From an uncultured Alphaproteobacteria bacterium (GTDB lineage Bacteria; Pseudomonadota; Alphaproteobacteria; Caulobacterales; Hyphomonadaceae), in the NCBI GenBank assembly GCA_903842595.1, contig CAIMMO010000144.1, positions 1-39,270 of the forward strand: a DNA stretch of 39,270 nt, read 5' to 3'. Below, one piece after another: positions 7,319 to 15,963 of the stretch; the first letter of the stretch is position 1, and every line of letters begins with the position of its first letter. The notes beneath the pieces are model-generated. The model was not told the origin of the DNA. It did no database searches and saw nothing but the letters and a program-made list of their open reading frames with translations. Made by a program: the position numbers and the translations under genes.

Positions 7319-8679
7319 ACCTCGCCGTCGCTGTCGCCGGGCATGATGACACGCCGCCGCCGCGGCTCATCCACCTTCCAGATGGTCACGACAAGCGCGA
7401 CCGCCATGGTCGCCACGGTCGCCAGGAAGGCGGCGTGATACCCCCACAGCAGCACCAGGCCCGCCCCCAGCAACGGCGCCAGCGCACCCGCCGCCCCCTC
7501 GGCGGTGTTCGAAAGCGCCATGCGCATCGGCACATCATGCGGGTGGCCATACTCCAGCACGATGTTCGTCGTCGACATCGAGAAGCCGGATTGCCCTGCG
7601 CCGATCAGCACGAAGGCCAGCGCGTAGGTCTCGAGCGAGCTGCCAAGCAGCAGGCCGGCGACGCCCACGATGTTCATCACCGTTGAGATGACAAAGGTGG
7701 ACCGAAAGCCCTGTCTGTCCGCCAGATACCCCCAGACAAGGTTCGAGAGCGTATCGGCGCCCATGTACGCGAAGGACAGGACTGCCAGCGTGGCGCCAAA
7801 CGCCTCGGGTTGCGCCTCCGCTGTGATACCAAGCGAGAAGATGGCGAACAGGAAGAAGAAGGGCTGGCCGATGCGCGATCCCATCACAAGCGTACGTGCG
7901 ACCATGAACCAGAAGAACCCGTCATCGTCGCGCATGAGGCCCGGTACGTCCTTCACGCGCTCGCGCAGGCTCTTGCGCGCGCGCACCGTGGGCGGCTCTG
8001 GCTCGCGCATCAGGACCTGCAGCGCGGTCAACCCCAGGCTCGTCAGGACGAACGCAACGAAGAAGGTCGTCGCATAGCCATTGCCCCAGACATGGTTGGC
8101 GACCAACCACGAGCCCGCGAAGTACGAAAGCAACGCCGCGATCACCCCCCCGGTGAGATTCCGCCAGGCCTGAAGCCGCCCGCGCAGCCGGATCGGGATC
8201 ACCTTCGCCAGCAGCAACTGGAACGCCACCCTCTGCGGCCCCTGGAAGAAGCCGAGCAGGAACAGGAACAGCAGCGCAAAGGCCAGCGCCGCCGGCCCCA
8301 CCATGACCCATCCCGAGATCGCCAGCCCGAGGATCTGCACGCGCATAAGCAGGCCCAGCGTCACAGACACCGGCATCACCTTCTTGCGATGCTCGATCTG
8401 CGAGGCCCCGATGATCGGCGACACGATCATGCCCAACTGCTGCAGGCTCGTCCCGATGCCGACCCAGAAATCCGAACCGGAAATCGAATGAAGGTAGGCT
8501 GGCACGAAGGTCGGCGTGTTCACCAGCCGGAACCCGGTCATCCCCAGCATGCCATGCACATAATGGCCGAGGTAGTTCCGCTTGAGGTTGTCCTCGACGA
8601 ACTTGTCGTAGGCCGCATCCGCCGCGACCACCGCCGATGCCCCCCGCCGGCCGGGCTCCGAACTGGGTGTATCGTCCAA
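7315..8679 (-). CDS. MFS transporter
   Basis: A membrane protein of about 454 residues of the major facilitator superfamily, with many hydrophobic segments and the short cytoplasmic turns typical of the fold (for example GASQIEHRKKVMPVS after the second helix and WGYLADRQGFRSTF in the second half, both resembling the MFS motif A loop). A soluble linker with REPEPPTVRARKSLRERVKD separates the two halves. Substrate cannot be told. The frame is open further upstream, but the first 44 residues look non-coding; the TTG at 8679, with GGGGAAGGGA about eight bases upstream, is preferred. It is divergent to the sugar dehydrogenase gene, with a shared 160-base gap. Confidence 0.85.
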   Translation of the reverse strand: MDDTPSSEPGRRGASAVVAADAAYDKFVEDNLKRNYLGHYVHGMLGMTGFRLVNTPTFVPAYLHSISGSDFWVGIGTSLQQLGMIVSPIIGASQIEHRKKVMPVSVTLGLLMRVQILGLAISGWVMVGPAALAFALLFLFLLGFFQGPQRVAFQLLLAKVIPIRLRGRLQAWRNLTGGVIAALLSYFAGSWLVANHVWGNGYATTFFVAFVLTSLGLTALQVLMREPEPPTVRARKSLRERVKDVPGLMRDDDGFFWFMVARTLVMGSRIGQPFFFLFAIFSLGITAEAQPEAFGATLAVLSFAYMGADTLSNLVWGYLADRQGFRSTFVISTVMNIVGVAGLLLGSSLETYALAFVLIGAGQSGFSMSTTNIVLEYGHPHDVPMRMALSNTAEGAAGALAPLLGAGLVLLWGYHAAFLATVATMAVALVVTIWKVDEPRRRRVIMPGDSDGEV

Positions 8680-8840
8680 GACGATGTCCCTTCCCCGATG
8701 CAAGTCCCCGCCTGATGCGGGGATATGTCGTGAGTCGCTTCTAGTCCCGCAGCCTCGCCACTTGAAGTGTGGCGCGTTGCAGCGTCTATGAAATACCCAA
8801 ACGGCGCACATTCGAAGCCGAAGCCAGACCGGAACTCGAC

Positions 8841-10088
8841 ATGAAACGACTGCTCCTCGCCCTGGCCGCCGGCGCCGTGCTCGCCCCCGCCGCCCTCGCC
8901 CAGGCAGCGCCCAAGCCGACGCCTGAACAGCTGGCCAGAACCTATGAGGAGGACGAACTCAGCCTCGAAAAGTGCGGCGTCCCGCGCAATGCCGCCGACG
9001 ACTACCGCCCCACACCGCTTCTGCCCGACCAGACCCGCGCCCCGCGCATCAAGTCGACGCAGGACTACAATGTTGATGTCGTCGCCTCCGGCCTGCCGAA
9101 CGCGTGGGCCCTCGCCTTCCTGCCGTCGGGCGAAATGCTGGTCACCATCCGCGGCGAAGGCCTCCGCCTGATCTCGGCCGACGGCAAGACCTCCAACCCG
9201 GTCGCCGGCACTCCCGCAATCAAGAACGCCATCCGCCTGTTCGGCATGCATGACGTCATCCTCGACCGCGACTTTGCGAGCAACCGCACGCTCTACCTCG
9301 CCTACGTCACCACGCCCGAAGGCAAGCCGATGACCGGATCCATCGTGCGCGCGAAACTCTCCGCCGACGGCAAGTCGCTCGAAGACTACACCGTCCTGAA
9401 GGAAGGCCCCGGCATGATCCCTCGCCGCATCGTGCAGGCGCCGGACTCCACACTGTTCATCCAGACCGCCGACATCATAACGCCCTATGTCAGCGTCCAG
9501 AACCTTGGCAGCCCGCAAGGCAAGGTGCTGCGTATCAACACCAATGGCACCATCCCCGGCGCGAATCCCTTCGTCCCCACCAAAGGCGCCGACCCTTCAG
9601 TCTACGCGCTGGGCATTCGCGACCCGCAGGGGATGACGCTGCATCCGACCACGGGCGAACTCTGGCTCATCGAGAACGAGCCGCGCGGCGGCGACGAACT
9701 GAACCTGGTGCAGGCCGGCAGGAATTACGGCTTCCCGCTGATCTCGTACGGCCGCGACAATGACGGCAAGCTGCTCAACGGCGGCCTTACCCAGAAGGCA
9801 GGCCTTGAACAACCCATCTATTTCTGGACGCCATCGGTCGCGCTCTCCGGCATGACGATCTACGATGGCGCAGCCTTCCCCGGCTGGCGCGGCGACGTCT
9901 TCGCCGGCGGCCTCTCCGGCATGCAACTCATCCGCCTCGACATGCAAAACGGACGCGTGGTCGGCGAAGAGAAGATGCTCCGCGACAAATGCAAACGCAT
10001 CCGCGACGTCCGCCAGGGACCGGATGGCATGCTCTATGTGCTGACGGACGAGGCGAACGGCGAGATCTGGAAAATCTCGCCGAAATAG
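8841..10088 (+). CDS. PQQ-dependent aldose sugar dehydrogenase-like periplasmic protein
   Basis: A 415-residue exported protein of the soluble glucose/sorbosone dehydrogenase family (YliI/Asd type), a six-bladed beta-propeller that oxidises aldoses with pyrroloquinoline quinone in the periplasm. A Sec signal ends at ALAQA. Family blocks: GLPNAWALAFLPSGEMLVT (propeller entry), MHDVILDRDFASNRTLYLAY, GKVLRINTNGTIPGANPF, ALGIRDPQGMTLHPTTGELW, ENEPRGGDELNLVQAGRNYG and FPGWRGDVFAGGL. The His of the usual EHGPRGGDE motif reads Asn/Glu here (ENEPRGGDE), so activity with PQQ is not certain. The ATG at 8841 follows GGAA at a good distance. No PQQ biosynthesis genes are present in the window. Confidence 0.88.
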   Translation: MKRLLLALAAGAVLAPAALAQAAPKPTPEQLARTYEEDELSLEKCGVPRNAADDYRPTPLLPDQTRAPRIKSTQDYNVDVVASGLPNAWALAFLPSGEMLVTIRGEGLRLISADGKTSNPVAGTPAIKNAIRLFGMHDVILDRDFASNRTLYLAYVTTPEGKPMTGSIVRAKLSADGKSLEDYTVLKEGPGMIPRRIVQAPDSTLFIQTADIITPYVSVQNLGSPQGKVLRINTNGTIPGANPFVPTKGADPSVYALGIRDPQGMTLHPTTGELWLIENEPRGGDELNLVQAGRNYGFPLISYGRDNDGKLLNGGLTQKAGLEQPIYFWTPSVALSGMTIYDGAAFPGWRGDVFAGGLSGMQLIRLDMQNGRVVGEEKMLRDKCKRIRDVRQGPDGMLYVLTDEANGEIWKISPK

Positions 10089-10119
10089 GCGGCGGGAAGC
10101 TCGGCCTCGCGGGCGCCGG

Positions 10120-10554
10120 CTACGCTACCCCCAACGCCTTCCGCATCGCCTCGACTGCCGCGTCGAACGCGAGCATCGTCGAGATATGCCGCGGCGGGTA
10201 GTCCCGCACCGGCTGCAAGTGCCGCAACTCCCAGAACAAACCGTCTGGCGGCTCCGCGCCGTCCTTCAGCATCGCACGCAACGCATCCCGCGCCGACTCG
10301 ATCTCTGCCAGCGATCGCCCAACCGCATGCCGCGTCAGGATCGACGTCGCCGCCTGCCCCAGAGCGCACGCCTTGGGCTCCACCGCGATCTCGGCAATCC
10401 GCCCGTCGGCGTCGAGTGTCACGTCCACCTCCACGGTGGACCCACACACGCGCGACACTTTCAGCGATGAGCCCTGCGCATCGGCAAGGCGTCCTAGATG
10501 CGGAATGTCCGCCGCCAGTTCCAGAACACGATTGTGGTACAGGTCACCGAACAT
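10120..10554 (-). CDS. IscU/NifU-N-like iron-sulfur cluster scaffold protein
   Basis: A 144-residue protein of the NifU N-terminal/IscU fold that holds nascent Fe-S clusters. Two of the three usual cluster cysteines are visible: Cys37 in RVCGSTV and Cys63 in KACALGQA. At the third position (R-x-x-C in IscU/SufU) the sequence reads RHISTML with Ser125. This variant is, as far as I recall, typical of an alphaproteobacterial subgroup annotated as scaffold protein, so it is a family trait more than damage. The ATG at 10554 matches the family start (MFGDLYHNRVLELA); the frame stays open upstream into a repeat and that extension is rejected. Its exact role, scaffold or carrier, is unproven. Confidence 0.85.
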   Translation of the reverse strand: MFGDLYHNRVLELAADIPHLGRLADAQGSSLKVSRVCGSTVEVDVTLDADGRIAEIAVEPKACALGQAATSILTRHAVGRSLAEIESARDALRAMLKDGAEPPDGLFWELRHLQPVRDYPPRHISTMLAFDAAVEAMRKALGVA

Positions 10555-10608
10555 GGCGCCTATTTCGGACTGATTGGAGTGGGGATCAAGGGCTGTAAGC
10601 GCGGTCCA

Positions 10609-10723
10609 TCGTGGTTCTACGGGCGCTCCCTTCGGTCGCTGCTCAACACGAGGAACCTCTCCGGCGCCAGCGAGAGCCCTGATGGTGAGCATGCGTCAAA
10701 GCCGCCGTCCGTCGAACCACGAG
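10609..10723. repeat. Palindromic intergenic repeat, copy A
   Basis: Two inverted imperfect arms: TCGTGGTTCTACGGGCG at 10609 leading to GCTCCCTTCGGTCGCTGCTC (10625-10644), and the reverse form ending GTCCGTCGAACCACGAGGA at 10723. The 20-mer is identical to 29480-29499 in copy B. It sits between the IscU-like gene and the 3' end of the alpha/beta hydrolase gene. A REP-like, mobile-origin intergenic element is likely. Confidence 0.7.
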
Positions 10724-10743
10724 GACGACTTGCTCCGGTGGCG

Positions 10744-11691
10744 CTACGTTCCCGCCGCCACCTGCGCAAAGAACCCTGCAACCACCGCGGCAAACGCTCC
10801 CTGCCCGATCAGGTCGGAATGCCCGCCGCCCTTGAACTCGACATACTCCGCCGCGACGCCCCCGTCCGTGAGCGCCTTGCCGACCGAACGCGCCAGCTGC
10901 ACCGGCAGCGTGCCGTCCTTCTCCCCACCCAGCACCAGCACCGCCCCCCTGAATCCCTTCAGGGCCTTTGCGACATCGATGTCGCCGAAGCCTTCCGCGA
11001 TCTCGATCCGCACAAACGGGGCCGCATACCAGGGCGTCCACGCCTCTGCCACTTCGCGGGCGTTGCGCGCCGACGTCTCGATGATCACGCCGCTCGTCTC
11101 GGGTAGCCGCGCCGCCAGCTCCGAACACACGAGCCCGCCCAGCGAATGGCCCCACAGCACGATCTTCCGCCCCTCTGCCCTCTCGCGCACCAGCGGCACA
11201 AGCTCGTCCGCCATCTTCTGGAACCGCTCGGGGCTCGCGGTCCCGCCTGTCTCGCCATAGCCGGGATAGTCGAACAGAAGCACGTCACCGTGCGGGATCG
11301 CCACCACCGTGTAGCGATAGCCGCTACGCTGACGCGTCGAAGCATTGCCGCCACAGCGCACCACAAGCGTGTCGGCCGGCGCTGCGCGCGTCACCAGCGT
11401 GTAGGCCAGCCCGCCCTCACCCGTGCCGAACCGTCCGTGCTCAACCTTCGCCTCGACAAAGGGTGCGGCCTGTTTCGGAAAACCGGCATCGGCCTCGGCG
11501 CGGCTGGCCCAGACATAAGTCCAGTCCGCTTCCGACTGGAACGCCCGCTCGCCAATCATCGTCTGGCCAGTCTGCTTCGCCAGCGTTTCGTCATACGCTA
11601 TCGGCTCGAACACCGTTGTCTCGTCGATGCTCACCACCATGCAGGCGCTGGCCGCCAGCGCCGCCAGACATGCCAAGAGAGACTTGATCAC
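10744..11691 (-). CDS. Alpha/beta hydrolase lipoprotein
   Basis: A 315-residue alpha/beta hydrolase carried on a lipoprotein signal (LAALAASAC, lipobox Cys17), so probably membrane-anchored facing the periplasm. Serine-hydrolase features: FDYPGYGETGG (140-150), nucleophile Ser183 in WGHSLGGLV, GGEKDGTLP near the acid residue, and GGGHSD with the catalytic His. Substrate unknown; it looks like a general esterase or lipase-like enzyme and not a known pathway enzyme. Its start overlaps the CHAD gene stop by four bases, so it is the last gene of the cysS-exoD-lipoprotein-CHAD-hydrolase run. Repeat copy A lies right after its stop. Confidence 0.85.
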   Translation of the reverse strand: MIKSLLACLAALAASACMVVSIDETTVFEPIAYDETLAKQTGQTMIGERAFQSEADWTYVWASRAEADAGFPKQAAPFVEAKVEHGRFGTGEGGLAYTLVTRAAPADTLVVRCGGNASTRQRSGYRYTVVAIPHGDVLLFDYPGYGETGGTASPERFQKMADELVPLVRERAEGRKIVLWGHSLGGLVCSELAARLPETSGVIIETSARNAREVAEAWTPWYAAPFVRIEIAEGFGDIDVAKALKGFRGAVLVLGGEKDGTLPVQLARSVGKALTDGGVAAEYVEFKGGGHSDLIGQGAFAAVVAGFFAQVAAGT

Positions 11692-12560
11692 GCTTGCTCC
11701 TGCCCGGCCAGCACCGGCGGCGTCAGTTCATTCATCCACGCTTTCGGCTTCTCCGAGAACAGCGCCGCGCCGGCCGCTCGCGCGCCCGTCACCAACGACT
11801 TGCGCCGTGCATCCAGCACGTTCAGAAAGCCTGCCGGCCGCTCACGCCAGCGCTTCACGCCTGCCGCCACAACCTCGATGTCCTGAACCTCGCCCAGCAA
11901 TTCGGCGAGATCACGCACGCCCGCCACGCGCCGGTCCAGCGCATCGGGAAACTGCTGCCGCATCAGCCTCGCCTGCAGCGCATGATACTTTGCCTGCTTG
12001 CGCCATTCGTGCAGCAGTTCGGGCTCCTCGGCGTCCAGCGCCGCGTACATCGCATTGCGCGCCATGCGGTATGTCTCTCCCAGCGCGGCCGCCAGATTTG
12101 CGCGATCGCCCCGCACCAGCGGCGGCACGAGTTCGTCCGCGCGTGCATCCAGCCCGGCCGTGAAGGCGGCAATCGCCTCGCCCGCCTCCACCGTGCCGCG
12201 TTGCTTCTGGAAGCGCTCTTCCAGCTTGCGCGTCACGTCCACGCCGACCCGAGTCACCAGGAATGGCCGCAGGGTCTCCAGCGCCTCGATCCGCGCCCCG
12301 GCATCGCGTAACTCTGACAGCAGCCGCGCCTGGTCCCGCCACCAGCGGTTTTCGCGATCGAACGCCTTGCCCTTCATCAGCGGCCGCGCCAGTCGCAGCG
12401 CCGAACGAATTCGCTTGCAGCGCACCCGCGCCTTGTGCGCGAAGGCCGACGATTCCTGCTGCGCCTCGGCGCATTCGGCCGACAGCTTCTCGACCTGCTC
12501 ACGGATCACGCGGCTCAGCCCCTCGTGGGGCGTCTCGTGAGGGACCAGGACAAAACTCAT
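11688..12560 (-). CDS. CHAD domain protein
   Basis: A 290-residue alpha-helical CHAD protein. CHAD domains bind inorganic polyphosphate through conserved histidines and basic residues. Two internal repeats of the signature are visible: HKARVRCKRIRSALRLAR near the N-terminus and HEWRKQAKYHALQARLMR in the second half, followed by LGEVQDIEV. No CYTH triphosphatase domain is attached, unlike the common CYTH-CHAD fusion. The ATG at 12560 lies seven bases after the stop of the upstream lipoprotein gene; earlier in-frame starts would overlap that gene and have no binding site. Co-transcribed with the alpha/beta hydrolase. A role in polyphosphate granules is possible but not shown. Confidence 0.88.
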   Translation of the reverse strand: MSFVLVPHETPHEGLSRVIREQVEKLSAECAEAQQESSAFAHKARVRCKRIRSALRLARPLMKGKAFDRENRWWRDQARLLSELRDAGARIEALETLRPFLVTRVGVDVTRKLEERFQKQRGTVEAGEAIAAFTAGLDARADELVPPLVRGDRANLAAALGETYRMARNAMYAALDAEEPELLHEWRKQAKYHALQARLMRQQFPDALDRRVAGVRDLAELLGEVQDIEVVAAGVKRWRERPAGFLNVLDARRKSLVTGARAAGAALFSEKPKAWMNELTPPVLAGQEQA

Positions 12561-12567
12561 GCGGGGC

Positions 12568-13005
12568 TCAGTTTCCACTTTCATTGTAGCTGCGATTGGG
12601 GTCACGCATGTGCAGGCGCACATAGTGCGATTCCGGGCGTGGCTGGTTCGGCCAGAACTTCACAGTCCACGAATGCACGTTGTCGTTCACCGAATAGACC
12701 CGCTCACACTCAAGCTCGGGCACCGGTGCACCATCCGGCCGATTGCCGTCCCGACATCTGAACCCGTCCGCCTCGAACACTGCGCGCGCCTCGGCGGCCT
12801 GCCCGCCCTGCCACCTGCCCGCGATGAACCGGCGGAAGTCCTGGTCGACGGCGCCCTCGGCGTCGCGATCCCAGAAGCCGAAATTCGTGCCGGCCGGCCC
12901 GGGCCCCTGCGGCGGACGCGGCCCGCCCGTGTTGATCACGGTCGTCGAGCACGCAGCCATGGCGAGCAGCGTGATCCCGGCCAATAGTGTCTGTGCAAGC
13001 TTCAT
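12568..13005 (-). CDS. Small lipoprotein of unknown function
   Basis: A 145-residue lipoprotein: signal MKLAQTLLAGITLLAMAACS with lipobox MAAC, then a Pro/Gly-rich linker (GGPRPPQGPGPAG) and a small domain with two cysteines (FRCRDG and LECERV) that may pair. No family is recognised. GGGAAAGG lies upstream of the ATG at 13005, supporting it over an in-frame start seven codons earlier. It stands between exoD and the CHAD gene on the same strand. Exported and membrane-anchored is as much as the sequence supports. Confidence 0.8.
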   Translation of the reverse strand: MKLAQTLLAGITLLAMAACSTTVINTGGPRPPQGPGPAGTNFGFWDRDAEGAVDQDFRRFIAGRWQGGQAAEARAVFEADGFRCRDGNRPDGAPVPELECERVYSVNDNVHSWTVKFWPNQPRPESHYVRLHMRDPNRSYNESGN

Positions 13006-13090
13006 GAGCGTGCCTTTCCCGAACAACCACCCTGATCCCCTGTCGCGAGCATAAACCGCGCCGCCCCATCGTCAAACTGGCGGCGGGCAG

Positions 13091-13774
13091 TCACGAAGCG
13101 GCCGGTCCCATGCCGAACAGCCCGCCAAGCCATTCCAGCATCGCCGGCAGCTGTTGGATGAACACCAATGTCACAAAAGACACCGCCACCAGCGCGACAA
13201 CAGACACCACCAGCCCCACAAGCACGATGACCCCATCGCGCTGCGCCAACCCCATCCCCAGCACGGCGCATGCCAGCGCCGGCGGAAAATTCCCGCCCGG
13301 CGGCAGGGGCAGGATCAACACGATTGCCATGATCAGAACGATAACGCCGATAAACACTGCGCCCACCCGCCCCGTCATGAACAGCAGGCGAGGCTTCATC
13401 ACGCGCTCGATCATCTGCAGGCGCGGCGCCAGCCCCTCGAAAGCGCCGACGATCGCCTTGCGGTCGAACTCGCGCTTCGAGAGGATGCCCGGCAGCCACA
13501 AGTCTTCGCGCCCGATCACCATCTGCACAGCCACGATAAGCAGGATAATCCCGACAACAGTGGGCACACCTGGCGGCATCGGCACGATGGACGGCAGCGA
13601 AAACAGCAGCACCGCGAGACCAAACGAGCGCGCATCCAGCGCATCGAGAATCTCTTTCACCGACACCTTCTCGCTATCGCCGCGAACCGCGCGCACCAGC
13701 ACGTCCGACGTAGGCTCACTCGTCGCGCCAAGGTGCGATATGTCAGCTTCCGGCGGGGTCAGATGCGTCTCCAT
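13091..13774 (-). CDS. ExoD-family membrane protein
   Basis: A 227-residue integral membrane protein of the exopolysaccharide-synthesis ExoD family. The cytoplasmic N-terminal part has the family-typical [20 protein letters not shown] (residues 38-57), followed by [20 protein letters not shown], a conserved hairpin, and three or more hydrophobic segments, including [20 protein letters not shown]. ExoD was named from rhizobial exopolysaccharide mutants with alkali sensitivity; its molecular action is unknown. The start overlaps the end of cysS by 16 bases, so expression is probably coupled to cysS. Confidence 0.88.
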   Translation of the reverse strand: METHLTPPEADISHLGATSEPTSDVLVRAVRGDSEKVSVKEILDALDARSFGLAVLLFSLPSIVPMPPGVPTVVGIILLIVAVQMVIGREDLWLPGILSKREFDRKAIVGAFEGLAPRLQMIERVMKPRLLFMTGRVGAVFIGVIVLIMAIVLILPLPPGGNFPPALACAVLGMGLAQRDGVIVLVGLVVSVVALVAVSFVTLVFIQQLPAMLEWLGGLFGMGPAAS

Positions 13775-15132
13775 GTCGAGCCGTCCGGGCCGTCCATGAT
13801 CTCGATGCCTTCCGCCGCCAGCTCCTTGCGGATGCGATCTGCCGCGGCGAAATCCTTCGCCTTGCGCGCCGCAACACGCGCCGCGACCCGGTCATCGATC
13901 GCCTGCGCGTCCGATGCATCGCCCCGGGCCCAGGCATCCGGATCAACCTGCAGCAGGCCCAGCAGCTCGCCGGCAGCCAGCATCTGCCCTTTCATGCGCG
14001 GCCAGTCCGCCGTCTCTGCCTTGTTCGCCTCCGTCGCCAGCGCGGAGAGTTGAGCGAGCGCATCCGGCGTGTTGAGATCGTCGCACAGCGCCGCCATCAC
14101 GCCATCGGGCACGCCCGTATCCTCCGCCGCGACATCCTTCATCCGCCGCAGTGCGTTGTAGAACCTGTCGAGCGTCGTCTTGCTCTGCCCCAGCAGAGAC
14201 GCCGTGAAATCCAGCGGCTGACGATAGTGCCCCGACAACAGCGCGAAGCGCAGCGTCTCGCCGTCCCATTCCTTCAGCAGGTCGTGCACCAGCTTCACAT
14301 TGCCCAGCGACTTGGACATCTTCTCGGAGTCCATAGAAAGGAACCCGTTGTGCAGCCAGAACCGCGCCATCGGCTTGCCGTGAGCGCATTCGCTCTGTGC
14401 GATCTCGTTCTCATGGTGCGGAAAGATGAGATCAAGCCCGCCGGCATGGATGTCAATCGTCTCGCCGAGCACGGCCTTCGCCATTGCCGAGCACTCGATA
14501 TGCCAGCCAGGCCGCCCCTCGCCCCACGGACTATCCCAGCGCGCCTCTGCGGGCTCGCCCGGCTTCGCAGCCTTCCAAAGCGCAAAGTCCGCCGGGTCGC
14601 GCTTGCCCGCATCGACCTCGACCCGCGCGCCCGCCACCATGTCGTCCCGGGAGCGTCCCGACAGCTTCCCGTAATCCGCCATCGAAGGCACGTGAAACAG
14701 CACGCCATCCTTGCCCGCATAAGCATGACCCTTGTCGACCAGCGTGCCGATGATCTCCACCATTCCCGCAATGTGATCGGTCGCATGCGGACGGTGCGTC
14801 GGCTCGATCACCCCCAGCGCGCCCATGTCGTCGCGATAGATCCGCTCGAACTGCTCCGTGATCTCCGCGATCGGCCGCCCTGCGTCGGCGGCCGCGGCGA
14901 TGATCTTGTCGTCCACATCCGTGATGTTGGCGGCATAGACCACATGGTCCGCCCCGTATTTCGCCCGCAGCAGGCGAAACAGCACGTCGAACGCGACCGG
15001 GGGCCGCGCATTGCCAATATGGGCGTAGGAATAGACTGTCGGCCCGCAGACATACATCGTCACCCGCTGCGGGTTTTGCGGCGAAAAGGCCTGCTTTTCG
15101 CGGCTCAGCGTGTTGTAGAGGCGGATGTCCAT
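13759..15132 (-). CDS. cysS: Cysteinyl-tRNA synthetase
   Basis: A 457-residue class I aminoacyl-tRNA synthetase that charges tRNA-Cys. The HIGN signature is at residues 38-41 (YAHIGNARP) and KMSKS at 271-275 ([10 protein letters not shown]). The zinc ligands of the E. coli enzyme have clear equivalents: Cys29, Cys214 in HIECSAM, His239 and Glu243 in FPHHENE. Length is normal. It starts a likely minus-strand operon with exoD, a lipoprotein, a CHAD protein and a hydrolase, and is divergent from folE with a 216-base gap that should hold both promoters. Identification is certain. Confidence 0.98.
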   Translation of the reverse strand: MDIRLYNTLSREKQAFSPQNPQRVTMYVCGPTVYSYAHIGNARPPVAFDVLFRLLRAKYGADHVVYAANITDVDDKIIAAAADAGRPIAEITEQFERIYRDDMGALGVIEPTHRPHATDHIAGMVEIIGTLVDKGHAYAGKDGVLFHVPSMADYGKLSGRSRDDMVAGARVEVDAGKRDPADFALWKAAKPGEPAEARWDSPWGEGRPGWHIECSAMAKAVLGETIDIHAGGLDLIFPHHENEIAQSECAHGKPMARFWLHNGFLSMDSEKMSKSLGNVKLVHDLLKEWDGETLRFALLSGHYRQPLDFTASLLGQSKTTLDRFYNALRRMKDVAAEDTGVPDGVMAALCDDLNTPDALAQLSALATEANKAETADWPRMKGQMLAAGELLGLLQVDPDAWARGDASDAQAIDDRVAARVAARKAKDFAAADRIRKELAAEGIEIMDGPDGSTWRRI

Positions 15133-15348
15133 CAGGCGGGTCTTTTCGTTCCGTTAGGAAGTTTGAATCACGGTTTCCGCCATGTATTCCTTGGCGTCAG
15201 GCTGGCGTTTTCGCAACAGGCGCCTATGTGTCACCAACACCTCGCCTGAGCAATCTGGTCTGGCGGGACAGTCATTTTCAGGGCGTCGTGATGCCCGGGC
15301 GCGCAAACCGGGAGGGTTAGCCCGCCCCAGCAACGGAAGGGACCGGCC

Positions 15349-15963
15349 ATGGACGCCGTGATCAAAGGCAAGGCAAAGGCAGGGGACGACCCCTTCAACC
15401 GCCCCTCCCGGGACGAGGCGGAAGACGCCGTCCGCACGCTCATCGCCTGGGCAGGCGATGATCCCCGGCGCGAAGGCCTGGTCGACACGCCCGGCCGCGT
15501 GGTCGATGCCTACGAAGAGTGGTTCAAGGGCTATCGTGAAGATCCCCGCGAATACCTCTCCCGCACGTTCGACGACGTGAAGGGCTATGACGACATCGTC
15601 ATGCTGCGCGACATCGACGTGGAGTCCCATTGCGAACACCACATGGCCCCGTTCCTCGGCAAGGCCTATGTCGCCTACATGCCACTCGACAACGTGGTCG
15701 GCATCTCCAAGATCGCCCGCGTGGTCGAGATCTACTCCAAGCGCCTGCAGACGCAGGAGACCATGACCTCCCAGATTCTCAACGCGATCCAGGAAGTCCT
15801 GAAGCCTGAAGGCGTCGCCGTGATGATCGACGCCAAGCACGAGTGCATGACCACCCGCGGCGTCCACCACCCGAACGTCTCGACAATCACCACTCAGTTC
15901 TCAGGCGTCTTCCGCTCTGACAAGGAACTCCGCGAACGCTTCCTGCGGCTTACGGGGCGGTAG
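15349..15963 (+). CDS. folE: GTP cyclohydrolase I
   Basis: A 204-residue enzyme that converts GTP to 7,8-dihydroneopterin triphosphate, the first step of tetrahydrofolate synthesis. Zinc ligands are Cys95 and His98 in ESHCEHHMAPF and Cys166 in KHECMTTRG; GVHHPNVSTITT follows, as in all type IA enzymes. DTPGRVVDAYEEWF (47-60) is the usual N-terminal helix. GGAAGGGA precedes the ATG. The last 14 bases overlap the end of a broken gene on the other strand. Thematically linked to the folate-dependent methionine operon at the left end, but not in it. Confidence 0.97.
   Translation: MDAVIKGKAKAGDDPFNRPSRDEAEDAVRTLIAWAGDDPRREGLVDTPGRVVDAYEEWFKGYREDPREYLSRTFDDVKGYDDIVMLRDIDVESHCEHHMAPFLGKAYVAYMPLDNVVGISKIARVVEIYSKRLQTQETMTSQILNAIQEVLKPEGVAVMIDAKHECMTTRGVHHPNVSTITTQFSGVFRSDKELRERFLRLTGR

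Noticed and set aside
8680-8811. N-terminal extension of the MFS transporter
   Set aside because: Cys/Arg-rich sequence without hydrophobic character before a good binding site at TTG 8679.
10555-10692. N-terminal extension of the IscU-like protein
   Set aside because: It reads through the intergenic repeat, and the family start fits ATG 10554.
14050-15249. A 399-codon plus-strand frame opposite cysS
   Set aside because: Antisense to a certain cysteinyl-tRNA synthetase; Arg/His-rich translation with no family features.
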